Below are positions 1 to 6,117 of a stretch of 11,144 nt of DNA, one piece after another. The notes under the pieces were generated by a model. It did not search any database. It had not been told where the DNA came from and saw only the letters and a list, made by a program, of their open reading frames with translations. The stretch is from an uncultured Christensenella sp. (GTDB lineage: Bacteria > Bacillota > Clostridia > Christensenellales > UBA1750): contig CAJJNQ010000063.1 in the NCBI GenBank assembly GCA_905193155.1, positions 1 through 11,144 of the forward strand, written 5' to 3'. The first letter of the stretch is position 1, and every line of letters begins with the position of its first letter. A program made the position numbers and the translations under genes.

Positions 1-33
1 CGAGGGGGTCCGGGGGAGCCGCAGCGCCCCCGG
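1..33 (+). repeat. GC-rich intergenic repeat, copy A (cut by window edge)
   Basis: This stretch reads as a G-run, the core GGTCCGGGGGAG, then CCGCAG and a C-run. It matches positions 7092-7125 read on the opposite strand almost base for base, differing only by two single-base gaps over about 32 bases. It can fold on itself, with CCGGGGG at 10-16 pairing with CCCCCGG at 27-33. Both copies lie between genes. The left part of this copy may continue outside the window. What it does is unknown; it may be a short dispersed repeat of this genome. Confidence 0.55.
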
Positions 34-66
34 TTTGCCCCGCCGCGGGAGCGGCAGGGCAAACCG
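31..66. other. Long GC-rich stem-loop
   Basis: Arms at 31-46 and 51-66 pair over 16 positions with a single mismatch around the four-base loop GGGA. There is no clear T-run beside it on either strand, so it is not a standard terminator. It lies directly against the repeat copy A and may belong to the same element, or it may reinforce the terminator at 91-127. Confidence 0.5.
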
Positions 67-90
67 ACCTCCGGTAAAACCAACATACAG

Positions 91-127
91 ACCCCGCACC
101 GAAACGGTTCCGTTTTCGGTGCGGGGT
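91..127 (-). terminator. Probable terminator of the Eis-like gene
   Basis: An inverted repeat with 15-base arms (91-105 and 112-127, one bulged base) and a short loop lies 16 bases past the stop of the minus-strand acetyltransferase. On the minus strand it is followed by a moderately T-rich stretch. The plus-strand side is also T-rich, so it could act in both directions. The stem is strong but the T-run is imperfect. Confidence 0.55.
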
Positions 128-143
128 CCGGCTATTATTTGTG

Positions 144-1340
144 TCAGAAATAATCGCTGAAATAGCGCTCCTTGCGGGTGAATACGGCGCTCAGGGTTTC
201 CCGATTGCCGTGGATCGTCACATCCTTGCGCATCGCCAGCGTCTTGAGGTCGGCATAACCCATCATCAGCTGCGCAAGGGTCGTCACATCAACTTCGAGG
301 TCGGGGGCTTCCTCCGTGCGCTGCACCAGCACCGCCGCGCCGTTTTCGTATTCCACGGCGTAGGTTCCGTCGTTTTCGGGCAAAAAAGCGTCGGCAGTTT
401 TCAAAACGTAACGGCCGCAGCCCTGCGGGTGACGCATCAGCGCCAACGCACGCTCCACATCCACCACGCGGAACATTCCGTGAAAAACAACCTCCTGCGC
501 GACATGATAGGGTTCGGTCACCAATGTGCGGAAGTCGATCTCGTCTGGGAATACGCCGCTGATAAAGGCATATTGTGCGCCGAGGCGGTAGAGGAAGCCG
601 AGCAGACCGTACAGCGCCTCCCGGCTGTCATAGGCCAGGTCGCGAACGACGGCCTTTCGCCCATCGCCATCGCCTTCGGGTTTAAAGACGATGTAGGCGT
701 GCGCACCGGTTTCATCGCTGAGCAGATAGCGGTAGACCTTCTCCTTATAGGGGTCGCCCGAGATCCAGTCCCACTGACGTTCGGAGCGGACGATGGCCAT
801 GTTCTTGCCGAGGATGAAGCGCTGGTAGACGTCCTTGAAAGGCTGAATGCACTCGCCCTCCTTGTGCATCCGCACCTCATAGGGACAATCGTACCCGGCC
901 AGATCCGCCGTTCGAACGGTCTGGCGCATCGGGCAATAGCACAGCTCATAGCCAAATTTACGGTAATATTCATGCGAGAAGGGATAGAGTGCGGAAAAAA
1001 CGAAGCCGCGCTTTCTCATATCCGCAAACTTCTCGGCAAAAATCGCACGGATGCCGCCCTTCCGCCTGTATTCGGGGAGGGAGGATACATTGCCCACGCC
1101 GCCGCAGAGCACGATGTGGCCGTCGAAGAGAATATGATAGATATTGTTGATCATGTGTGACGTCATCACGCCGTTTTCATCGAACGCACCCCAAAACTCC
1201 TCCGAGCCCTCGGTCTCCCTCAACTCTTTTTCCGCCTGCGCCGCAGCCTTTTCCGGATCCATCGAGCCCACGAAAGCGATGGTTGAAATTTTCGCCGCTT
1301 CCAGCGCCTCCTGCGCCGTAGTCAATTTTCTTGCTTCCAC
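144..1340 (-). CDS. Eis-like GNAT N-acetyltransferase with SCP2-type C-terminus
   Basis: This 398-residue protein would transfer an acetyl group from acetyl-CoA to an amine; its substrate is unknown. The N-terminal GNAT domain shows the acetyl-CoA loop around residues 89-98 (PEYRRKGGIR), and YRKFGY at 126-131 matches the motif whose tyrosine is the general acid in mycobacterial Eis. The C-terminal 100 or so residues fit the SCP2-like domain of the family, and the chain ends in phenylalanine, as in Eis, where the terminal carboxylate takes part in catalysis. The length is close to the roughly 400 residues usual for Eis. The start is GTG at 1340, about nine bases after a GGGAGGGG ribosome binding site. 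It is a single-gene unit with its own promoter, divergent from the L,D-transpeptidase. Eis proteins can acetylate aminoglycosides, but this sequence alone does not support a resistance claim. Confidence 0.88.
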   Translation of the reverse strand: MEARKLTTAQEALEAAKISTIAFVGSMDPEKAAAQAEKELRETEGSEEFWGAFDENGVMTSHMINNIYHILFDGHIVLCGGVGNVSSLPEYRRKGGIRAIFAEKFADMRKRGFVFSALYPFSHEYYRKFGYELCYCPMRQTVRTADLAGYDCPYEVRMHKEGECIQPFKDVYQRFILGKNMAIVRSERQWDWISGDPYKEKVYRYLLSDETGAHAYIVFKPEGDGDGRKAVVRDLAYDSREALYGLLGFLYRLGAQYAFISGVFPDEIDFRTLVTEPYHVAQEVVFHGMFRVVDVERALALMRHPQGCGRYVLKTADAFLPENDGTYAVEYENGAAVLVQRTEEAPDLEVDVTTLAQLMMGYADLKTLAMRKDVTIHGNRETLSAVFTRKERYFSDYF

Positions 1341-1382
1341 GTTCTTTTCCCCTCCCTGTTTTCTCTTTTTTCAGGTAAATTC

Positions 1383-1411
1383 ATGGTATCAGCCGCCCGG
1401 CGGTCTGTCAA
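1383..1411 (-). promoter_or_regulatory. Promoter of the Eis-like gene
   Basis: On the minus strand a perfect -35 box TTGACA (1406-1411) is followed after exactly 17 bases by TACCAT (1383-1388), which matches four of six positions of the -10 consensus. The start codon lies about 35 bases beyond the expected transcription start. The spacer contains the dyad CCGCC-G-GGCGG, a possible repressor or MerR-type activator site; that part is inference. Confidence 0.7.
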
Positions 1412-1425
1412 GCGGCGAATCCCCC

Positions 1426-1480
1426 CTGAAAATTTGTTTCAGCTACTGGTAAAATTGTAACAGATGTGTCATAATATAAC
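1426..1480 (+). promoter_or_regulatory. Promoter region of the L,D-transpeptidase gene (boxes uncertain)
   Basis: This AT-rich stretch upstream of the transpeptidase holds possible -10 boxes TAAAAT (1450-1455) and TATAAC (1475-1480). CTGAAA (1426-1431) lies 18 bases before the first and could serve as its -35. No pair is clearly best, so the exact start of transcription cannot be fixed. The ribosome binding site GGAGG follows at 1492-1496. Confidence 0.4.
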
Positions 1481-1510
1481 TACTCAAATTTGGAGGTGTG
1501 ACCTGAAGTC

Positions 1511-2266
1511 ATGAAGAAGCTTTTTTCTGCTCTACTGGTTCTTGTGATGGTGCTGGCGCTGCTGCCCGCAAGCGCGCTGGCCGCCGAAACGAATGTCTGG
1601 GATGCGATCGAGCCCGCTCCGACCGCGCCCCAAAAAACCAACGTCTATCCCGCTTACGGCGAGACACTGACTACATCCGGCAATGTGGAGACCTCTAAGG
1701 GCTCCGACGCCAACGCAGGCACTGAAACCAAGGTTGCCGACAACAAAAAGGAATCGCTTCCCGGCGCTACCGACGGTTTGAGCCTTCCTTATGACTACTC
1801 GATGCCCTACGCCGTAAAGGTGGACCGCACCAATCAGATCATCACCGTTTTCTCCGCGTCCTCTTCGGGCGTATACAACGTCATTGTCAAGCAGTTCATC
1901 TGCTCCACCGGCACCTCCAAAAACCCCACGCCGGAAGGCGAGTTCACCCTGCCGGACACCGCCCGCAAGGAATGGCGTCTGTTCAAGACCTACAACACCT
2001 ACGTCCGCTACGCCGTTCACATCAAGGGCAACTACTTCTTCCACTCCCTGCTCTACAGCAAGCCCGACATCAAGACCCTGAGCCGCACCTCCCTGCGCAA
2101 GCTGGGCTCCCCTGCCTCTCACGGCTGCATCCGCATGCTGGACGAGGACGTGCAGTGGATGTATGAAAACGTGCTGGCCGGCACCAAGGTCTTCATCATG
2201 GACTGCGAAAAGGACAAGGCTCTGAACAAGTCCCTGCTGCCCGACACCAAGAACTACCGCAAGTAA
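1511..2266 (+). CDS. Secreted L,D-transpeptidase (YkuD domain)
   Basis: This 251-residue exported enzyme probably acts in the cell wall, forming 3-3 peptidoglycan cross-links or attaching groups through a cysteine acyl-enzyme. It begins with a clear signal peptide: MKK, a hydrophobic core and a likely cut after ALA near residue 24. Residues 26-95 form a polar, proline- and threonine-rich linker. The YkuD domain runs from about 99 to 231. It contains FFHS with His178 and the catalytic signature SHGCIRML at 203-210, with Cys206 as nucleophile. All the key residues are present. No separate peptidoglycan-binding domain is visible. ATG 1511 is the first start available after an in-frame stop at 1499. 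Its ribosome binding site GGAGG lies 14 bases upstream, which is somewhat far. It is a single-gene unit closed by a strong terminator. Confidence 0.93.
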   Translation: MKKLFSALLVLVMVLALLPASALAAETNVWDAIEPAPTAPQKTNVYPAYGETLTTSGNVETSKGSDANAGTETKVADNKKESLPGATDGLSLPYDYSMPYAVKVDRTNQIITVFSASSSGVYNVIVKQFICSTGTSKNPTPEGEFTLPDTARKEWRLFKTYNTYVRYAVHIKGNYFFHSLLYSKPDIKTLSRTSLRKLGSPASHGCIRMLDEDVQWMYENVLAGTKVFIMDCEKDKALNKSLLPDTKNYRK

Positions 2267-2282
2267 TCTTCTATAAAACACG

Positions 2283-2321
2283 AACCCGCTCTGCGCCGCC
2301 CGGCGCAGAGCGGGTTTTTCT
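2283..2321 (+). terminator. Rho-independent terminator of the transpeptidase gene
   Basis: A perfect 13-base stem (2285-2297 with 2302-2314), extended by two A-T pairs, closes on the loop GCCC. TTTTTC and TTT follow directly. It begins 16 bases after the stop codon. Confidence 0.93.
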
Positions 2322-2608
2322 TTCCCCCTCAGGTGCTGGACGCCAGTCCTCTTTACGCAAGGGAGTCCAAAGGCCGGCACTTCACAGCAGATTTTATCGT
2401 TTTCTGTCTTTCGATGTCGATTGATTGTCGTTTCATCATCGAATAATCTGTGATGTAATCTAGCAAAGCAAAACAGGATTTCTTGAAACGATCGCCAGAA
2501 AATCAGAAGCGCTTTGTTCAAATCGTCGCATCATCCGGCGCACTGCAAGAACTGCGTTCCATCCTATCCCCTTATCTGTAAACGGGTTCCTTCTCCGCGT
2601 CCATGCAT
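2321..2608. other. Intergenic stretch with no gene found
   Basis: This gap lies between two convergent units and is clearly lower in GC than its surroundings. No frame has a good start with a ribosome binding site, and no protein family is recognisable in the short reading frames. The only structure noticed is a weak inverted repeat, TTCGATG at 2410-2416 and CATCGAA at 2437-2443, with a 20-base loop. It could hold a small RNA or the remnant of a lost gene, but nothing here proves either. Confidence 0.4.
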
Positions 2609-2646
2609 ACAGGGCGGCTGTTCTCCGGTCAGAACAGCCGCCCTGT
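2609..2646 (-). terminator. Terminator-like hairpin after the phosphoesterase-like gene
   Basis: Perfect 16-base arms at 2609-2624 and 2631-2646 flank a six-base loop, starting 11 bases past the stop codon of the minus-strand gene. The stem is very strong but the tail on the minus strand (GTATGCATGG) is not a good T-run. It may end or protect the transcript by structure alone. Confidence 0.6.
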
Positions 2647-2657
2647 GTATTTCTGCG

Positions 2658-3713
2658 TTATGCATCGAGCTTGCGGGTGAGTTTGATGAGGGAAATCTGC
2701 GGGGTGTTCCACAGGCGGAAGCGGAAGGGCGTGCGGTGCGCCGCGCCAAGACCCGTGCTGACGTATTGATAGGTGGCGTTGACCTCGTGCAGGCCGCTCA
2801 GGTATTCCTCTGCGGGGAACCAGCCGCCGCGCGGCAGCATGTCGTTGTCCGCGTGCAGCGCGCCGATAAACGGCAGGCAATACTGCCCGCCCAGGTTGTG
2901 GCCGGAGAGGATCAGGTCCGCCTCGCTGAAGATCGCCGTGCTGCTCTCGGATTGCAGCGACGCCTCCAGGCACGGCATGTGCGACAGCATCACGGTCAGG
3001 TCGTTGTGCTGGCGCTTGGCCATTGCGTCGGCAAAGGCTTCGTAGCGCGCCTTGCGGTAGAGGATGGACTGCACCGCGCCGTCGCTGAGCTGCTCGTCCT
3101 CCAGCCGCGCGGCCAGGGAATCGAGTGTGCTCTGCGTGTCGAGCACCAGCGCCGAGGCCGGCATCAGCCAGAGCGCCGTATCGCTGTCGCCGCCCGCCAG
3201 CTGCACCGGGATGTCGAGCAGCACCGCGCCCTTTTGCTGCGCCGTGCGCGCCCACTGCGTCAGGCCGAAGCTGCCGTCCTCCGCAATCTCGGTGATCTCC
3301 GGGTCGTCTTCGCCGGTGATGTAATACACCGGCTTGCCCTGCGCGCCGAAATAGTCCAGCGCCTGATAAAAGCCCGTCGCATCCTTGTTCGGCGCGACGA
3401 GATCGCCCGTCATCACCACCACATCGTAGGACGTGTTTTTCAGCACCTCGTCCAGCGCCGCGCCGTCCTGGCCGAACTGCTTGGAGCGGATGTCGGAAAT
3501 CTGCAAAATCGAATAGCCGTCCAGCGCCTTGGGGAGCGTGGGCATCGAGAAGGTCTGCTCGTCGAGCCGGATGCGGGAGTTGTCGTAAACCACGCTGCAC
3601 ACCGCCAGCAGCACCAGCAGCAAAGGAAGAATCACCGCCAGCGGGCTGAGCTTTCGCTTGACCTTGAAAAGCCGCTTCGTCTCCCGCGTCATTCGGATCT
3701 TCATTCCCCGCAC
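2658..3713 (-). CDS. Membrane-anchored metallophosphoesterase-like protein with degenerate metal site
   Basis: This 351-residue protein has a basic N-terminus and one membrane segment at about 22-43, so the domain probably faces outward. The rest follows the calcineurin-like phosphoesterase plan, but key residues are changed. The D-x-H motif reads SDIR (Asp74 kept, His replaced by Arg76). GD is intact (MTGD, Asp104). The GNHE/D motif reads GEDD (Asn and His replaced by Glu135 and Asp136). The middle histidine is kept (SHMP, His245). G-H-x-H reads SGHNLGGQ (His272 kept, second His replaced by Leu274). By family knowledge one metal site loses both histidines, while the other keeps Asp104, His245 and His272. 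It may be a binding protein or an enzyme with altered metal use. GTG 3713 is chosen because GGGAGG lies nine bases before it; ATG 3704 is less well placed. It is last in the unit and has its own promoter. Confidence 0.85.
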   Translation of the reverse strand: MRGMKIRMTRETKRLFKVKRKLSPLAVILPLLLVLLAVCSVVYDNSRIRLDEQTFSMPTLPKALDGYSILQISDIRSKQFGQDGAALDEVLKNTSYDVVVMTGDLVAPNKDATGFYQALDYFGAQGKPVYYITGEDDPEITEIAEDGSFGLTQWARTAQQKGAVLLDIPVQLAGGDSDTALWLMPASALVLDTQSTLDSLAARLEDEQLSDGAVQSILYRKARYEAFADAMAKRQHNDLTVMLSHMPCLEASLQSESSTAIFSEADLILSGHNLGGQYCLPFIGALHADNDMLPRGGWFPAEEYLSGLHEVNATYQYVSTGLGAAHRTPFRFRLWNTPQISLIKLTRKLDA

Positions 3714-3750
3714 GATTTACTTCCTCCCGAAAAAGCAGATTTGATGTTTC

Positions 3751-3780
3751 ATTATATCATGTTTGGCGCGCGCAATTCAA
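3751..3780 (-). promoter_or_regulatory. Internal promoter ahead of the phosphoesterase-like gene
   Basis: On the minus strand, TTGAAT (3775-3780) and a perfect TATAAT (3751-3756) are separated by 18 bases. The -35 box overlaps the TGA stop of nudC. The start codon of the next gene lies about 30 bases past the expected transcription start, so this gene can be expressed apart from the dehydrogenase and nudC. Confidence 0.72.
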
Positions 3781-4580
3781 GTCTGCGGCAGAAAGCCGTT
3801 CTTCCAGGCTGTAATCATCGCGCTGGCGATGGAGATGCCGGAGGCGGTTTCGGGCAGCTCGCCCACGCGGAACCAGCGCGCGTCGGCCAGCTCCTCCTCC
3901 TGCAGCACGATCGGCTCGTCCGGGTCGCCCTCGGCGAAAAAGCCCACCATCTGCGTATCGGTAAACGGCCAGGGCTGGTTGCCGAAATAGCGAAGATCGT
4001 GGACGTGCACGCCCGCTTCCTCCAGCGCCTCGCGGCAGACCGCCTGCTCCAGGCTCTCGCCGATCTCCAGATACCCCGCGATGAGGGAATAGAAGCTGCC
4101 CGCATAGTGCTTTCCCTGCGCCAGCAGAATCCGGTCGCCGGAGTGGATCAGCACGATCACCGCAGGCGAAATGCGGGGATAGACCGTATTGCCGCACTGC
4201 GGACAGACCATCGCGCGTTCGATTTTGCTGTGCTCCATCCGCGACCCGCAGCAGCCGCAGTACTTCGTCTTGCGGTACCAGTCCCAAAGGTGCTGCGCGG
4301 TGCCGCCCAGGAAAGCATCGGGCTGCGCCATCGAGCGAATCGCGCGGAAGGGGCGCTTTTCCGCGCCCTCCGGCGGCCGGTCGGAAAGATGCACCGCCGC
4401 GCCGTCGTAATCGAAAAGATAGGTCGTGCCGCACTCGGCCGGATAGTCCGAACGACGGGGAAATTCTCCGTTTTTGAGGTAAACGCCGTCCTCGCAGAAG
4501 CACAGCGTCACATCCCCCGGCTGCGATGCGCGGGGGTGAAAGGCGTTGGAATAGACATGGGGTTCAATATCGTGAAGCAT
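3777..4580 (-). CDS. nudC: NAD(+)/NADH pyrophosphatase NudC (Nudix hydrolase)
   Basis: This 267-residue cytoplasmic enzyme should split NAD(H) into nicotinamide mononucleotide and AMP; in bacteria NudC also removes NAD caps from RNA. A zinc ribbon is shown by Cys108, Cys111, Cys126 and Cys129. The Nudix box is complete from Gly169 to Val191 (GX5E to Glu175, then Arg183-Glu184 and Glu187-Glu188), binding the catalytic divalent metals. The family marker that follows it, usually SQPWPF, is present as NQPWPF at 201-206; it separates NudC from other Nudix enzymes. The length fits the roughly 260 residues of E. coli NudC. The start ATG 4580 has only a distant AGGA, about 14 bases upstream. It lies 33 bases after the aldehyde dehydrogenase, so the two are probably co-transcribed. 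Confidence 0.95.
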   Translation of the reverse strand: MLHDIEPHVYSNAFHPRASQPGDVTLCFCEDGVYLKNGEFPRRSDYPAECGTTYLFDYDGAAVHLSDRPPEGAEKRPFRAIRSMAQPDAFLGGTAQHLWDWYRKTKYCGCCGSRMEHSKIERAMVCPQCGNTVYPRISPAVIVLIHSGDRILLAQGKHYAGSFYSLIAGYLEIGESLEQAVCREALEEAGVHVHDLRYFGNQPWPFTDTQMVGFFAEGDPDEPIVLQEEELADARWFRVGELPETASGISIASAMITAWKNGFLPQT

Positions 4581-4613
4581 TGCGGAAAGATAAGTCCTTT
4601 CTAAACGGAAAAC

Positions 4614-5966
4614 TCAGTGCAGGAAGAAGCGCACCAGCTTGTCCTTTTTGTCGGTGTAGGGATGATAGCGCATGGGCAGATCCATCCAGGTGGATTTCCA
4701 CACCACGCTGCGGAAATGCGTAAAGGTTTCAAAGCTCTTTTTGCCATGATAAGCGCCCATGCCCGACGCGCCCACGCCGCCGAAGCCCATGTGCGGCGTG
4801 GCAAGGTGGATGATGGTATCGTTGACGCAGCCCCCGCCGAAGGACAGCGTGTCAAAGACCCGACGTTCTGTCGCCTTGGACGAGGTGAACAGATACAGCG
4901 CCAGCGGCTTTTCGTCCCCGCGCACAAAGGCGATCATGTCGGAAAGTGAATCCATCGTGAGGATGGGCAGGATGGGGCCAAAGATTTCCTCCTGCATCAC
5001 GGGTTCATCCCGCCCGGAGCAGGCGACCAGCGTCGGCTCCAATTTCAGGCCGTCGCCCCTGCCGCCAAAGAGAATGTCCGCGTGCTCCAGCAGGCCGTGC
5101 AGGCGCTGCGCGTGCTTTTCGTTGACGATATGGGGATATTCCGGATTGGCGAGGGGATCGCCGCCCAAAGCTGCGCGGATTTCCTGCTTCACGGCCTCAA
5201 TCAGCCGCTCCCGCGCGCCGGGCTGCACCAGCACATAATCGGGCGCAACGCAGGTCTGCCCGCAGTTGAGGAGCTTGCCGAACACGATGCGCCTGGCCGC
5301 AAGGGGGATGTCCGCATCGTCCAGCACGAGCACGGGGCTTTTGCCGCCCAATTCCAACGACACGGGCGTGAGATGCTGCGCGGCCTTTTCCATCACAAGC
5401 CTGCCGACGGTGCGCCCGCCGGTGAAGAAGATATAGTCGAAACGGCAGTCGAGCAGCGCTTCGTTTTCCTGCCGGCCGCCCAGCACCACGCGCGCCCAGC
5501 CCGCAGGGAGAGCCTCCTCGATCAGGCTTTGGAGCGCCTGCGCGGTATGGGGCGCATAGTTGGAGGGCTTGAGCACCACGCAGTTACCCGCGGCAATCGC
5601 TCCGACCAGCGGCTCCAGCGAGAGCTGCACGGGGTAGTTCCACGGCGCCATCACCAGCGCAAGGCCATAGGGCTCCGGCACCTCGCGGGAGACGGCGTGG
5701 AACTGCGTCAGCGGCGTGGGGACGCGGCGGGGATGCATCCATTTTTTCAAATGCTTCAACTGGAAGCGAATCTCGTCGCGCACCAGGCCGACTTCCGTCA
5801 TATACCCTTCAAAACGCGATTTGCCAAGATCCTCCTCCATGGCGCGCAGCAGTGCTTCCTCGTGGCGGATCACACCGGACAGCAGACCTTCCAGCGCCGC
5901 TTTGCGCGCAAAAAAGCTGCGGGTCGCACCGCTGTCGTAAAAAGCGCGCAGGTCGGAAAAATCCAT
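4614..5966 (-). CDS. Aldehyde dehydrogenase, ALDH3-like class
   Basis: This 450-residue enzyme should oxidise aldehydes to acids with NAD(P)+. It carries all main family marks: APWNYP with Asn110, LKPS with Lys133, FTGG at 181-184, LELGG with Glu205, the catalytic Cys239 in NCGQTC, and EEIFGP at 326-331. The short length and the C-terminal GMGAYHGKKSFETF region fit the ALDH3 group, whose members often act on fatty or aromatic aldehydes; the substrate here is not certain. The reading frame stays open upstream to 6188, but that part overlaps the promoters and another gene. ATG 5966 fits the family start and has a GGGGGAG site about nine bases before it. ATG 6002 is rejected because it lies in the -10 box. 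It leads the unit with nudC and faces the degV-family gene divergently. Confidence 0.93.
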   Translation of the reverse strand: MDFSDLRAFYDSGATRSFFARKAALEGLLSGVIRHEEALLRAMEEDLGKSRFEGYMTEVGLVRDEIRFQLKHLKKWMHPRRVPTPLTQFHAVSREVPEPYGLALVMAPWNYPVQLSLEPLVGAIAAGNCVVLKPSNYAPHTAQALQSLIEEALPAGWARVVLGGRQENEALLDCRFDYIFFTGGRTVGRLVMEKAAQHLTPVSLELGGKSPVLVLDDADIPLAARRIVFGKLLNCGQTCVAPDYVLVQPGARERLIEAVKQEIRAALGGDPLANPEYPHIVNEKHAQRLHGLLEHADILFGGRGDGLKLEPTLVACSGRDEPVMQEEIFGPILPILTMDSLSDMIAFVRGDEKPLALYLFTSSKATERRVFDTLSFGGGCVNDTIIHLATPHMGFGGVGASGMGAYHGKKSFETFTHFRSVVWKSTWMDLPMRYHPYTDKKDKLVRFFLH

Positions 5967-6000
5967 CTTCCCGCTCCCCCTTTTCCCTTCTTTTTCTCCC

Positions 6001-6028
6001 ATTATAACGGCTTTGCGTGGGAAATCAA
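6001..6028 (-). promoter_or_regulatory. Promoter of the aldehyde dehydrogenase-nudC unit
   Basis: On the minus strand TTGATT (6023-6028) is followed after 16 bases by a perfect TATAAT (6001-6006). Transcription would start near 5995, giving a leader of about 30 bases. Its -35 box overlaps the palindrome at 6026-6045. Confidence 0.75.
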
Positions 6029-6045
6029 GAGCGGTTCCGCTCTTG
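6026..6045. promoter_or_regulatory. Palindromic operator candidate between divergent promoters
   Basis: CAAGAGCGG (6026-6034) and CCGCTCTTG (6037-6045) form a perfect nine-base dyad with a two-base centre. It lies exactly between the two divergent promoters and overlaps the last three bases of each -35 box. A protein bound here could block or control both units together. The dyad is seen directly; the regulator is unknown and no regulator gene lies in the window. Confidence 0.6.
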
Positions 6046-6071
6046 CCAGCGTCGAAATTTAGGCGTATAAT
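6043..6071 (+). promoter_or_regulatory. Promoter of the DegV-family gene
   Basis: TTGCCA (6043-6048, five of six matches to the consensus) is followed after 17 bases by a perfect TATAAT (6066-6071). Transcription would begin near 6078, leaving a leader of about 40 bases before the TTG start. Confidence 0.8.
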
Positions 6072-6117
6072 GACCCTTGTATACGTGAACATTTCAAAGA
6101 AAGGAGGTAAAACACCC

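Noticed and set aside
1532..2521. Minus-strand open frame of 329 codons opposite the L,D-transpeptidase
   Set aside because: It runs through the terminator and the opposite gene, which has clear catalytic motifs. Its upstream TTG start has no ribosome binding site.
2514..4604. Plus-strand open frame of 696 codons opposite the phosphoesterase-like gene and nudC
   Set aside because: It crosses a terminator hairpin, an intergenic promoter and two well-supported genes, and its translation is rich in Arg, His, Gln and Ala with no family likeness. It is a high-GC shadow.
5082..6062. Plus-strand open frame of 326 codons opposite the aldehyde dehydrogenase
   Set aside because: The dehydrogenase on the other strand has all its family motifs; this frame runs on into the divergent promoter region.
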